In this document: piece after piece, positions 1 through 9,385 of the stretch
How the letters are laid out: every line of letters begins with the position of its first letter
Position numbering within the stretch: position 1 is the stretch's first letter
Notes under the pieces: generated by a model
Told to the model about the DNA's origin: nothing
The model's database searches: none
The model's input: the letters and a program-made list of their open reading frames with translations, nothing else
Position numbers and translations under genes: made by a program
DNA from: Chryseobacterium sp. StRB126
Lineage (GTDB): Bacteria; Bacteroidota; Bacteroidia; Flavobacteriales; Weeksellaceae
Direction: 5' to 3'
NCBI RefSeq assembly: GCF_000829375.1
Contig: NZ_AP014624.1
Coordinates: forward strand, 3,658,001-3,722,000
DNA: 64,000 nucleotides

Positions 1-71
1 AATTGCAAACCAATGATCAGTCCATTTCCTTCGTAAAAGATTTCTTTAAATACCAACAATATCTTTTTCAT
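1..71 (-). CDS. N-terminal start of an unidentified protein, cut by the window edge
   Basis: Read on the minus strand, an ATG at 71 opens a frame that runs off the left edge without a stop. It gives about 23 residues beginning M-K-K-I-L-L-V-F-K-E. The fragment is too short to assign to a family. The basic start followed by hydrophobic residues could belong to a membrane or secreted protein. I see no clear promoter upstream, so this remains a possible partial gene only. Confidence 0.35.
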   Translation of the reverse strand, partial: MKKILLVFKEIFYEGNGLIIGLQ

Positions 72-512
72 AATAAAAAACATCTGTAAGGTATCTCCAG
101 TTTTTTTATAGCTTTAAGGTCTTTATTATTGATATCCATGAATATGTACTTTAGACATAACAATTCATAAAGTCAAATGATTTTTTTACAAAAAAAATAT
201 TTTTATAATTAGGTTTCCTAATAGCGAATCAACTACAGAATAATAAGCCATAATCCTAACTACTCCTCTACTATATTATTTATAATATTTAGTAATGCCT
301 TATTTTTTAACAGTTTACTATATTTGCAACAATTAATAACTTATACATTCATTTCTAGAGTTTCCCACTATTCTATTGAGATAAAGGTAAAGAATCGTAT
401 TTCATTGTAAAGAATATTTATATGATAAAAATTTCAGACATCATAGTAATAATTCTAGTCTTACATCGTAATAATCCTGGTTGTATATAGTAATAATCTT
501 ATCTGTAAATTA
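72..512. other. AT-rich intergenic region, no gene seen
   Basis: About 440 bases of very AT-rich DNA with short frames only. I found no convincing gene, repeat or terminator here. Confidence 0.5.
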
Positions 513-542
513 TTGTAATAAAAACGGTAAAATATAGCTTTG
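513..542 (+). promoter_or_regulatory. Bacteroidota-type promoter for the first secreted paralog
   Basis: A TTG at 513-515 and TAGCTTTG at 535-542 are separated by 19 nt. This fits the Bacteroidota primary sigma consensus (TTTG, 17-23 nt spacer, TAnnTTTG). The ATG of the first secreted paralog follows 24 nt after the -7 box. Confidence 0.6.
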
Positions 543-565
543 CATTACAATAAATTGATAAATAA

Positions 566-1426
566 ATGAAAAAGTTAATTTTGTTATCAAGTGTATTTTT
601 GGGAGAAATGGTATTCGCCCAAGTTGGAATTAATACATCAAATCCGAAAGCAACATTAGACATTGTGGCAAGAAATGCAACAGGTGCAATAACAGATACT
701 GATGGAATCATTATTCCGCACCTTGACAGGCAGCGTGCACAGAATATGGCTACAGTAGAAACTTCTACCATGATATATGTGGATAATATATCAACAGGAG
801 CAAACTTCGGAAAAGCTATTCATATTGATGAAATGGGCTTTTATTATTTTGATGGCGATATTTGGCAAAAACTTAATCTTAATAATAATTCTTATTCTTT
901 GGGAGACATCCAGTATTCTGCCAGAACAACAGATCATAGCGGTTGGTATCTTTTAAACGGTAGATCCATTACAAGCCTTCCCATAAATGCTAAACTGGCA
1001 GCTGAAAGCCTGGGGCTAACAGCTAGTTTATTTGATGCAACCGATAAAACACTTAAAACAAAAAACATAACCGAAAATATTGGTACCGTTGGAGGAAGTG
1101 CATTTGTCACAATCTTACAAAACAACTTACCCAATATAACATTAACAGGAACTGCAAATATAACTATAAATTCGGCAGGAAGCCACACTCATGGTTCTGA
1201 TAAGGGGACAGGCTTTTTAGTTACCGGATTACCAGGAGGAGGATACGGAGGAGGGAGTGCCAGCTCTTGGGGAGGAACTGGTGCAGCTAATACTACAGCA
1301 AGCACAGGGCAGCACATGCATACTTTATCCCAAACTTTAGTTGTTCCATTGGGAGGATCCAATCAACCAGTAGATAACAGATCCGCCTATCTGGCTTTAA
1401 ACACTTTTATCTATTTAGGAGAATAA
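566..1426 (+). CDS. Secreted protein with phage-tail-collar-like C-terminal domain (copy 1 of 3)
   Basis: A 286-residue protein with a signal peptide that ends before Q-V-G-I-N-T, the usual start of a large family of secreted Flavobacteriia proteins. The middle carries a conserved R-Q-R-A-Q-N-M stretch and a Y-Y-F-D-G-x-x-W motif. The C-terminal half has G-W-Y-L-L-N-G-R, two H-x-H positions in glycine-rich sequence, and an ending D-N-R-S-A-Y-L-A-L-N-T-F-I-Y-L-G-E. These landmarks resemble phage tail collar / microcystin-dependent protein domains. It is the first of three tandem paralogs and has its own promoter at 513-542. Role unknown; a surface or adhesive fibre function is inference only. 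Confidence 0.75.
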   Translation: MKKLILLSSVFLGEMVFAQVGINTSNPKATLDIVARNATGAITDTDGIIIPHLDRQRAQNMATVETSTMIYVDNISTGANFGKAIHIDEMGFYYFDGDIWQKLNLNNNSYSLGDIQYSARTTDHSGWYLLNGRSITSLPINAKLAAESLGLTASLFDATDKTLKTKNITENIGTVGGSAFVTILQNNLPNITLTGTANITINSAGSHTHGSDKGTGFLVTGLPGGGYGGGSASSWGGTGAANTTASTGQHMHTLSQTLVVPLGGSNQPVDNRSAYLALNTFIYLGE

Positions 1427-1476
1427 AATTATCACAGCTAATAATTATCAGTATAATCAAAAACTTATTAAACACC

Positions 1477-2358
1477 GTGAAAAAAAAGATAAATTTATCG
1501 TCAGTTGCGTTTCTTACAATTGTGAATATAACATATGGGCAGGTAGGAGTCAATAATTCAGCTCCTCAATCAACATTAGACATCAAAGCCATAAATCCTA
1601 CAGGTACAGTATCCAATACAGATGGAATTTTAGTTCCCCGCATTGATCGTCAGAGGGCACAGAATATGACTTCTATTGAAACATCTACTATCATTTATAT
1701 AAATAATTTTGCTACAGGAAGCCCAACAGGAAAAGCTCAGAAAATTGATAATACAGGATTTTATTATTTCAATGGCAGTTTATGGGAAAAACTATTTTAT
1801 ATTGATAAAAGTTCTCTTACAGGAACTTTAAAATATTCAGTGAAAACAAATGATCATAACGGATGGTATTTATTAGATGGAAGAGCTATTACTACTTTTT
1901 CGGCCTCAGTTCAAGTCAGAGCGCAGGCTTTAGGCTTTACTGTCAGTATTCCCAATGCGTCTGATAGAGTTTTAAAAACAAGAACTGCAGCAGAAACTCC
2001 CGGCACATTGGGAGGCAGTAATTTGCTTACAATTTTGCAAAGCAATTTACCCAACATAACACTTTCAAGCAATACGAACGGTACAACAACTGCATCTGGA
2101 GCTCATGCACATGATCCAGCAGAAGGCAATGCTTTCTTACTTTCAGGAACAAACTCAGGAAACAATGGAAATGGCTATGGTAATGCCGGAAGTATTGCCT
2201 GGGGAGGGGTAAATGCCAGAGGTACTACGGCTATTGCTGGAATTCATAACCATACATTTGCTGGAACGGTAAATACCTCTTTGGGGGGAGGAGACGAACC
2301 AATTGATAACAGATCGCCATATTTATCTGTAAATACTTTTATCTATCTAGGTGAATAA
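1477..2358 (+). CDS. Secreted protein with phage-tail-collar-like C-terminal domain (copy 2 of 3)
   Basis: A 293-residue paralog of the gene before it, 50 nt downstream. The start is GTG, which gives a good signal peptide (M-K-K-K-I-N-L..., ending before Q-V-G-V-N). It keeps the same landmarks in the same order: A-T/S-L-D-I near residue 35, R-Q-R-A-Q-N-M, F-Y-Y-F-N-G-x-x-W, G-W-Y-L-L-D-G-R, H-A-H in the glycine-rich part, and the ending D-N-R-S-P-Y-L-S-V-N-T-F-I-Y-L-G-E. The middle and the histidine/glycine-rich loop differ most between copies. The three copies are probably one transcription unit. Function unknown. Confidence 0.75.
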   Translation: MKKKINLSSVAFLTIVNITYGQVGVNNSAPQSTLDIKAINPTGTVSNTDGILVPRIDRQRAQNMTSIETSTIIYINNFATGSPTGKAQKIDNTGFYYFNGSLWEKLFYIDKSSLTGTLKYSVKTNDHNGWYLLDGRAITTFSASVQVRAQALGFTVSIPNASDRVLKTRTAAETPGTLGGSNLLTILQSNLPNITLSSNTNGTTTASGAHAHDPAEGNAFLLSGTNSGNNGNGYGNAGSIAWGGVNARGTTAIAGIHNHTFAGTVNTSLGGGDEPIDNRSPYLSVNTFIYLGE

Positions 2359-2394
2359 TTGTTATTCTTTTATTATAAATTTTAAGCAAAAATC

Positions 2395-3270
2395 ATGGAT
2401 AAAAAATCTTTATTACCAATTATCTTATTGACAACCTTTAATATGGTCTATAGTCAGATTGGAATCAATACAGCTGAACCTCATGCAACCCTGGATATTA
2501 ACGCCAAAAACCCTACCGGGACTTCAGCCAATACAGATGGAATGCTGATCCCGAGAATAGACCGCCAGCGTGCACAAAACATGGCAACTGTAAAAATTTC
2601 CACAATTGTATATATCAATGATTACACTACCGGCAGTCAGACAGCAAAGGCCCAAAATATTGACACCAACGGATTTTACTATTACAACGGAAGTGTTTGG
2701 GAAAAAATTAACAAATCTCTTTTATCATACCCTATTGGAAGTATAATACAGTCATTTAAATCCACCGATTACGATGGATGGTACTTATTAGATGGAAGAG
2801 CAATTTCCACACTTCCGGTTGGAGCGCAAGCCATGGCGGCCAGTTTGGGTTTAACCACCAACTTGTATGATGCCACAGATAGAACTCTAAAAACCAAAAG
2901 TGTAACAGAAAATGTAGGTGATATAGGTGGTAGTAACTCATTTGCTATCTTACAAAACAATCTGCCTAATATTAATCTGACCACTAACATTAGTGGTACA
3001 GCTTTATCCTCGGGATTACATGCGCACGGCACAGATACTGGAGGTTCTTTTTTATATAGTGGCACAAATGTCAGTAACAATGGTAGTGGACATGGTAGCA
3101 ACATAAGTCCCAGCTTATTTGGGGGTGTAGGAATAGGTAAAACAGGGGTTTCTGGAGATCATGCCCATACGTTTACAGGAACAATAACTACCAATTTAGG
3201 CTCCGATCAATCATTAGATAATCGGTCAGCCTACCTATCTGTAAATACTTTTATTTATTTAGGACAATAA
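2395..3270 (+). CDS. Secreted protein with phage-tail-collar-like C-terminal domain (copy 3 of 3)
   Basis: A 291-residue third tandem paralog, 36 nt after copy 2. The signal peptide ends before Q-I-G-I-N-T. The protein then shows A-T-L-D-I, R-Q-R-A-Q-N-M, F-Y-Y-Y-N-G-x-x-W, G-W-Y-L-L-D-G-R, the H-A-H glycine-rich loop and the ending D-N-R-S-A-Y-L-S-V-N-T-F-I-Y-L-G-Q. Three neighbouring copies with a conserved frame and a variable distal loop suggest local duplication with divergence of the exposed part. The exact role is not known. A possible terminator hairpin lies at 3359-3383. Confidence 0.75.
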   Translation: MDKKSLLPIILLTTFNMVYSQIGINTAEPHATLDINAKNPTGTSANTDGMLIPRIDRQRAQNMATVKISTIVYINDYTTGSQTAKAQNIDTNGFYYYNGSVWEKINKSLLSYPIGSIIQSFKSTDYDGWYLLDGRAISTLPVGAQAMAASLGLTTNLYDATDRTLKTKSVTENVGDIGGSNSFAILQNNLPNINLTTNISGTALSSGLHAHGTDTGGSFLYSGTNVSNNGSGHGSNISPSLFGGVGIGKTGVSGDHAHTFTGTITTNLGSDQSLDNRSAYLSVNTFIYLGQ

Positions 3271-3358
3271 AACTTTTAATAAGTACTATATCTACTTTAT
3301 CTATCTTTTCATCTTTCTTACTTAGGTAATATAGCAAAAAATTTACAAATTCAGGCGT

Positions 3359-3383
3359 ACAGATTCTAAAACGCAGAATCTGT
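3359..3383 (+). terminator. Possible terminator after the three secreted paralogs
   Basis: A 9-bp perfect stem (ACAGATTCT / AGAATCTGT) with a 7-nt loop, 90 nt after the last paralog. The T tract is weak. A second small hairpin (TTGTCGG / CCGACAA) follows at 3438-3457. The rest of 3271-3703 shows no gene. Confidence 0.4.
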
Positions 3384-3703
3384 CTTAAATAATCATTACA
3401 AAATAACAAGATAAAAATACTCATAGTTGTGATATAGTTGTCGGATTACCCCGACAATTATATTTGCTTTTATATGTTATTATTTTTACATTATTTTTCT
3501 GAATATTATTGGTAAGCAGTTTTAAAATTCTCTCAAATTCAGTACTTATAATTCAGAAGTTTTATAGATAAATTCTCCACGACTAACATTTAATAATTTT
3601 TCTATAAAGCACTAAAAAACCGATGACAAAATGCCATCGCCAACACTATTAAACAATTAAACAACTAACTATATTTCAATACATTAATTATTAAAAATAT
3701 GAA

Positions 3704-4255
3704 TTACTGGTTGATACAACGGATAGAAAATCCTGAGGGAACATAGTATTTATGTTCTGTCAAAACATTAGTATTTTCTAATCTGAAAACAAAAGCAGCT
3801 TGATTTACGCCTACCACTGGAGTATCTGCTATATTAGACCAATAATGTCCCAAAAAACCGCGATCTCGTAATGCTCGAGAAGAATAACCATATCGCTGGC
3901 CAGAAATAGGAAATACCACAGTGTTTCCATTATTGATAAATACTTTAGCAGCTCCAAAATTAGCAGCTCCATTAGTACCAGAAGTTGACCAGGTACCTAA
4001 GCTACTTACACTGCTACTGTTTAATAAAAAATCTTTCCATTCGGTTCTTGTAGGAACTCTAAATCCTGCAGGACAAGGATCATTGGTTGTTTTTACAGAT
4101 GATGCTTCAGTACCTGAATTCCAATTTGCGCAGTACTAAAGCCACTAATTGCTCCTGTCTGCGTATCTGCATTTGCTATAGGGTTAACTCTTCCCCACTG
4201 ATAATAATTACCATTAATTCCTTTTACTGGACACTGCCATCTATGTCGCTGACCC
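3704..4255 (-). pseudogene. Frameshifted FISUMP-domain (Fibrobacter succinogenes major paralogous domain) secreted protein
   Basis: Two minus-strand reading frames join into one recognisable protein. The upstream frame (about 4255-4120) reads Y-Q-W-G-R-V-N-P-I-A-N-A-D-T. The downstream frame reads N-D-P-C-P-A-G-F-R-V-P-T, then V-F-P-I-S-G-Q-R, G-H-Y-W-S-N, and ends S-G-F-S-I-R-C-I-N-Q before TAA. This order is typical of the FISUMP domain of secreted Bacteroidota proteins. The frame breaks near 4120-4130: the expected W-N-S-G follows in another frame, and a stop (L-K-H-H-L-stop) ends the original one. The N-terminal part and signal peptide are not visible, so the gene is frameshifted and 5'-truncated. 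It lies next to a cluster of other secreted proteins. Confidence 0.7.
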
Positions 4256-4531
4256 TTATATTTGATTTTATAAGATTCGATTTTATCTGGACAACTATAA
4301 AATCAATCGTACTTTATATTTTTTTCAATACTTGCCACAGCTCTACATAGTTTAAGATCTTCAGAATAATAATTGTTTGTTACAATAAGATAAAGCCTGA
4401 CAGCTTAGAAATGGAATTTTAATGAGATTGTTTAAAGATTTGGATAATCTGTTTGATAATTAACTTTCTCCTTTTATAGTATTTTTTAAATTCCCAATAT
4501 ACATTTAGGTTAAATATATATTTTTTAATAT
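4256..4531. other. Intergenic region upstream of the sensor kinase
   Basis: AT-rich DNA between the FISUMP relic and the promoter of the sensor kinase. Short frames only; nothing else recognised. Confidence 0.4.
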
Positions 4532-4539
4532 TAATTTTG
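4532..4539 (+). promoter_or_regulatory. -7 promoter box (TAATTTTG) for the sensor kinase operon
   Basis: TAATTTTG matches the Bacteroidota -7 consensus TAnnTTTG and sits 17 nt before the TTG start of the kinase gene. No convincing -33 TTG at ideal distance was seen. Confidence 0.5.
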
Positions 4540-4556
4540 CACAAATAGGTATTACA

Positions 4557-7502
4557 TTGAAATTTTCGGTTCTATTCTTTCTGTTTTGGTTTTTATTATA
4601 CAATTCTCAATATTCATCCACGTGGCATAATACAGATAACGACCTGCCTCAAAATAGTATCAAGGACATCATAAAAGACAAATATGGATTTATTTGGCTT
4701 GCAACTGATAATGGACTTGTGAAATATGATGGGTTAAATTTTACTACTTTTAATGAATTCCCAATCAGTAATTTATTCTTTGGTAATTTTTTAGGAAAGA
4801 TTGAAGATGATAATATTATTGTATATAATAATTTTGAAAAAGAAAAGATTCTTATTCGTGGCAGAGTTCCCAAGGTACTTAATACAAAAGATAATATGTA
4901 TAAAGTTTTTTCAAAGAAAAAGGGAGTTTATTTAAAAAAAATTATTAAGAATGACCTGGTTAGTAGTTACGAAAAGTCAATTCAATATTCTATACAGCTT
5001 AAATCTGGAATGTATATTTTTACTAATAATTCTATAAATTATACTGAAAAAAATAAATCAGTCAGAATTATAATTCCTTTCTCCAACCAAGCCCTACATA
5101 ATGTCTTCGTCAAAGGTAGTACATTATATATTACAGATCCTATGAATAGGAAAATCTATGCACTGAATAGAGGAGTCACTAACATATATTCAGGTTCTAT
5201 TTTACTTAATGACCCCACTACCAAGATATATTGGCACCAGACAACAGACCAGACCTTTTTTATCAACCAAAATAATATTTATATACTAGAAAATAATGTG
5301 ATCAAACCAAGATTTCTGGTGAAATATAATGACTTGGGAAATTACCCTATCAGTTCGTTATACTATGATAAAAAAGTTAATAAGCTTTATATTGGAACCG
5401 TTAACAACGGACTAAATATCGTTGATTTAAACCAGTTTTACATAGCAAAGGATGACACACCTTTTGCAAATAATGTTTTTTATGCCACCATTCCCTTTAG
5501 TAAAAACACTGTTATAACCGCAAATGGACTAGAATTCAGCAAAGAAGGAATAAGTAAAAGATATTTATTTAGTAAACAAGGAAAATATTGTTTACTCTAT
5601 GACGACAAAAAAAATATTGTATTTACCAATAAGGGCTATATCATTAGATTTAGGAGTAAAGATTATTATCAAAAATCCGACTCATTGTATATTAGGGATC
5701 TGGATCAAGTTTTTAAAAGCAATAGTTTATATAGCTACTCTACCACAGATTTTATCAATAATAATTATCTATATATTTTCAAAAATGATCAATTCAAAAA
5801 GCCGGATTATTGCTATAAGTTCAAAGGTGTAATTAACAGTTTTATAAATGATGGACAAAATATATTGGTTGGCTGCACTAATGGTTTATATCAAATTTCT
5901 TTAAAGAATAACAAGCAAAAAATATTTCCTGGAATTTATGTAAAAAATATAATTTCAACAAAAGATGGTAATATATGGGTTACCTCCAACAAAAATGGCT
6001 TTTTTCTTTTTAGAAACAATAAGCTTATAAAAATGCCAAATGATCCCCATAATTTTTTATCCTCGGCCCATTATATTCTGGAAGATAAACATGGATATTT
6101 CTGGATTTCTTCTAATAATGGACTTTTTAAGGTAAAAAAACGACAACTTTTGCAATATGCATACAAGAAAACACCAGTATTTTACTATAGATTTTCAAAA
6201 AGGGATGGTTTTTTAACCAACGAGTTTAATAACAGTGCCGCACACATTTTAGACAATGGAGAATTTGCTTTTCCCTCAATGAATGGGTTTGTTTTTTTTG
6301 ATCCCAACACCATAAAATCGTATTATCCACAAAACATTTACATAGACAAAGCAAAAATCAATGATTCGACGGTCAAGTACTTTAAAGATACCCTAACATT
6401 AAAAAGTGATTATAAACTAGCAGAGCTTTTGATTGAAGCACCTTACTATTCTGGTCTGGACAATTTATATATTGAAACCAAAATAAGAAATTCAAAACAA
6501 AATTGGGAAAGATTGAAAGATAATAGGTTCCTTATAAAAGGGCTTTTTCCTGGAGAATATGAACTGCAATTCCGGGTACTGGTTTCCCCTGAAGGAAAAT
6601 TTTTATATAAAAAGATAAATATCATCATTGAAGCTCACTTTTATCAAACCCTTCTTTTTAAAATTCTACTGGCTATTGTGTTTATTTTGCTTATCATATG
6701 GGTTATAAAGATGAGAACCAATCTACTGAAATCTAAAAATAAGTCTTTGGAAAAGCTTGTTGTTGAAAAAGAAAATGTTCTTAAAAAGACTTCAGAAGAT
6801 CTTGTGGTCATAAGAGAAATACTTAAAAATGAAACTGAATATCAGAAAAAAATAATTGAAACAATTAGTCATGATATTGCTACTCCGATAAAGTATCTTT
6901 CCTATCTCTCTAAAAATTTGCATGAGTTGGAAGACATCCAATCCCAAAAAAAATATCTCGACAGTATATACAAATCCTCAAAAGAAGTTTATAAGTTTAC
7001 ATTAAACCTTAAAGAATATTCTTCTCTGTACCGGGATGACAAAATATATGAAGAAAATGAATATCCTATTTCTGAGATAATAGAGGTAAAAAGAAATCTC
7101 TTTCAGGAATTAAGCTTACTTAACAATACCGTAATTTATAATAAAGTTAATCAGGATACAATGACTTCTATAAATAAAAACATTATTTTAGCTATCATTC
7201 ATAATCTTCTCGATAATTCTTTAAAAAACACTAAATCAGGAATGATAATCATTGAAAGTAATATTGGGCAAGGATATACTGAAATTAAGATTTCAGACAC
7301 AGGTATTGGTATGTCTGATGAACAGATTGATTATTATATGAATCTGTCCAGAAATTTTAGAAGTGACGATTTATTTTTAAAAAAATATGGACTGGGCCTT
7401 CATATGGTGATACACTTTATCAAGAAGATCGATGCAAGAATCTCTTTCAGTAAAAATCAACCAAAAGGAACTATAACTTCAATAATCATTAAAAATAGAT
7501 AA
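4557..7502 (+). CDS. Two-component sensor histidine kinase with periplasmic propeller repeats
   Basis: A 981-residue kinase that starts at TTG with a hydrophobic leader (F-S-V-L-F-F-L-F-W). Residues about 20-550 contain repeated blades of the two-component-regulator propeller type (for example G-F-I-W-L-A-T-D-N-G-L-V-K-Y and G-N-I-W-V-T-S-N-K-N-G). A Y_Y_Y-like beta domain follows, then one membrane helix near residues 695-718 and a coiled coil. A HisKA-like segment I-S-H-D-I-A-T-P holds the probable phospho-accepting His near residue 773. The C-terminus is an ATPase domain with N-L-L-D-N-S (N box), D-T-G-I-G-M (G1) and Y-G-L-G-L (G2). Unlike hybrid SusR-type regulators it lacks receiver and AraC domains; the separate response regulator 8 nt downstream fills that role. 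Confidence 0.9.
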   Translation: MKFSVLFFLFWFLLYNSQYSSTWHNTDNDLPQNSIKDIIKDKYGFIWLATDNGLVKYDGLNFTTFNEFPISNLFFGNFLGKIEDDNIIVYNNFEKEKILIRGRVPKVLNTKDNMYKVFSKKKGVYLKKIIKNDLVSSYEKSIQYSIQLKSGMYIFTNNSINYTEKNKSVRIIIPFSNQALHNVFVKGSTLYITDPMNRKIYALNRGVTNIYSGSILLNDPTTKIYWHQTTDQTFFINQNNIYILENNVIKPRFLVKYNDLGNYPISSLYYDKKVNKLYIGTVNNGLNIVDLNQFYIAKDDTPFANNVFYATIPFSKNTVITANGLEFSKEGISKRYLFSKQGKYCLLYDDKKNIVFTNKGYIIRFRSKDYYQKSDSLYIRDLDQVFKSNSLYSYSTTDFINNNYLYIFKNDQFKKPDYCYKFKGVINSFINDGQNILVGCTNGLYQISLKNNKQKIFPGIYVKNIISTKDGNIWVTSNKNGFFLFRNNKLIKMPNDPHNFLSSAHYILEDKHGYFWISSNNGLFKVKKRQLLQYAYKKTPVFYYRFSKRDGFLTNEFNNSAAHILDNGEFAFPSMNGFVFFDPNTIKSYYPQNIYIDKAKINDSTVKYFKDTLTLKSDYKLAELLIEAPYYSGLDNLYIETKIRNSKQNWERLKDNRFLIKGLFPGEYELQFRVLVSPEGKFLYKKINIIIEAHFYQTLLFKILLAIVFILLIIWVIKMRTNLLKSKNKSLEKLVVEKENVLKKTSEDLVVIREILKNETEYQKKIIETISHDIATPIKYLSYLSKNLHELEDIQSQKKYLDSIYKSSKEVYKFTLNLKEYSSLYRDDKIYEENEYPISEIIEVKRNLFQELSLLNNTVIYNKVNQDTMTSINKNIILAIIHNLLDNSLKNTKSGMIIIESNIGQGYTEIKISDTGIGMSDEQIDYYMNLSRNFRSDDLFLKKYGLGLHMVIHFIKKIDARISFSKNQPKGTITSIIIKNR

Positions 7503-7510
7503 CATTTACT

Positions 7511-8131
7511 ATGAAAAAGAAAATACTTATTGCAGACGATCATTATGTTATTCGTATCGGAATCTCATATATGCTTGAACAAAAGTTCTCTTATCCTTGT
7601 ACTGTTGATTTTGCAGATAGCTTTACGGAAGCTCGGGAAAAAATCACAGCTGAAAATTATGATTTGTTGATCTTGGATATTGATATGCCTGATACCATCC
7701 ATAAGGCGATGATAAAACAATTAAAGAATATTCAAACTGATCTCAAAATATTAATTTTCTCTGCTTATAGCGCTGAAATTGGCATTCAGTATATCAATGA
7801 AGGAGCAGAAGGATATGTAAAAAAGGACTCTGGAGAAGAAGAGGTTTTCAAAGCAGTTTCATCAATTTTTGAAGTAGGATATTATTATCCTCAAGTGGTC
7901 ACGAATATGATTGTAGCCCGTTCACAAAAAAAGGAAAACTCTATAGAAAAGCTTTCGGAACGAGAGTTTCAAGTATTCAAACTGCTTGCACAGGGAAATG
8001 GAAATCTTGAAATATCAAATTTATTAGATTTAAAAATGTCTACCGTAAGTACTTATAAAAAAATCATTTTTGAGAAATTAAATGTTAAAACCGTTGTTGA
8101 TCTTGTCCGTATTAATGATGGATTACATTAA
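7511..8131 (+). CDS. LuxR/NarL-family DNA-binding response regulator
   Basis: A 206-residue protein. The N-terminal receiver domain has the acidic pair in I-A-D-D, the phospho-acceptor Asp in L-I-L-D-I-D-M-P-D (about residue 55), the Ser in F-S-A-Y and the Lys in V-K-K-D. The C-terminal LuxR-type helix-turn-helix has L-S-E-R-E-F-Q-V-F-K-L-L-A-Q-G and M-S-T-V-S-T-Y-K-K-I-I-F-E-K-L. It starts 8 nt after the sensor kinase, so the two form one operon and almost certainly one signalling pair. Targets are unknown; the neighbouring surface-protein genes are candidates by position only. Confidence 0.92.
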   Translation: MKKKILIADDHYVIRIGISYMLEQKFSYPCTVDFADSFTEAREKITAENYDLLILDIDMPDTIHKAMIKQLKNIQTDLKILIFSAYSAEIGIQYINEGAEGYVKKDSGEEEVFKAVSSIFEVGYYYPQVVTNMIVARSQKKENSIEKLSEREFQVFKLLAQGNGNLEISNLLDLKMSTVSTYKKIIFEKLNVKTVVDLVRINDGLH

Positions 8132-8607
8132 TTATTACCTATAATTAGCAGTAAAAAAACAACTATTCTCTGTAAGATCTTTTTCTAAGTTGATTCAAAC
8201 TCATATCAAGAAAAAAAATAGCCTGATATTAGAGATCATTAGAAAATAACAAACCTAGTGGGAACATTACCAGGTTTATTATTTTCAAAAAATAAATACA
8301 ACGATAAAAAGAAGTTTTATCAGGTACTACAAAATTGTGTTTTTAGAATCATTTAGGGAGTTACTAAAATCCATCAGTAGGAGATTTCTGGTACAATTTA
8401 TCGCAACCTTATTAAAATCATTTTAAAGTTATAATAAGTATCTCCTATTATATATGTTACCTGCAAAAGGAAGTGTATTTAAAAGCCTGTTTACCCAACA
8501 ACCCGCATTTCTCTTAATAAAAATAGATTATTAAATTTTTCAATTTGTCGCATTACAAAACTACATATTACGAATTTTATTTCAGTAATTTGCAAATAGG
8601 ATTATTA
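8132..8607. other. Intergenic region with a weak terminator hairpin
   Basis: About 475 bases. An imperfect hairpin around 8253-8279 (AAACCT... / ...AGGTTT, followed by T-rich DNA) could end the kinase/regulator operon. A short frame starts at about 8455 but has nothing to support it. No other gene seen. Confidence 0.35.
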
Positions 8608-8930
8608 CTATATAAAACTAGAACTTTTACTATGCTGCCATAGTAAATTTACCCTTATAATAATGATTCCGGTTATTGATTTACTAACTGACCCTATATT
8701 CATAATAGTCTCTTTAGTATAAAGAATATTCTTATTCTTATCTGCATTCGACCATAATATTTCATTATCAGAAATTATTGCAGCGGATAATCCCACAATA
8801 CCTGCTGTCTTCATTTTTTCTTTGAATAGACCATCAATCTTTCTGGACACATCTTATGCTGTGATATTTATGATTGAACACATGAGCAAAATTATACTGA
8901 ATAGTTTATTTACAGAAAATTTCTGTTACA
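8608..8930 (-). pseudogene. Truncated serine beta-lactamase-like (class C / PBP family) relic
   Basis: The open part encodes about 80 residues with G-L-S-A-A-I-I-S-D-N-E and the active-site motif S-V-S-K (SxxK) in I-G-S-V-S-K-S-I-T-G. It stops about 15 residues later, where a full-length protein needs some 300 more residues. Upstream in the same frame, a signal-peptide-like segment (K-L-F-S-I-I-L-L-M...I-T-A) is cut from the body by an in-frame TAA at 8854-8856, exactly where a Gln codon (CAA) would be expected after the cleavage site. The gene therefore has a nonsense change at the 5' end and a large 3' deletion. A complete related gene lies at 40435-41592. Confidence 0.65.
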
Positions 8931-9385
8931 AACCTCTTACAATGTTTGTGGTAATAAAAAATATTTAGTCTAGTTTGTTTTGATGATTAACAATAGCTTC
9001 TTTCTTAATCTGAGTAATTTCAAGTCAAAGCCTGTTAAAGTCTCCTGATACGAAAAAACACGCTTTCTTCCTACCGAAAAGAAACGCCTTTTCGCGGTTT
9101 AATTTGCAAAATCCCCTCGATAAAAATTCTGCCCATGTCCTAGCCTAATCGTCATTTTTTTCTGAATGGATTTCGGGCTTTCTTATATTGAGACATTCAT
9201 TATCCTATCATTTATATATATGATTTCTTTATTGCTATTCTATAAATATTTACGCAATATTTTATATTAATAATTTTTGTGAATTTAATATAACACATTA
9301 GATACTAAAGCATTAACCAAAACACTTAAAAAAAAGCTCAACAACTCATTAAAAACCTAACTAATAACAATAAAAACAACAAACC
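8931..9385. other. Intergenic region, no gene seen
   Basis: About 450 bases. It contains a small GC-richer hairpin near 9098-9120 (CGAAAAG / CTTTTCG) and AT-rich DNA before the next relic. Nothing further was recognised. Confidence 0.35.

Noticed and set aside
3921..4350. Plus-strand open frames in this interval
   Set aside because: They lie opposite the FISUMP relic and have no protein-like features of their own.
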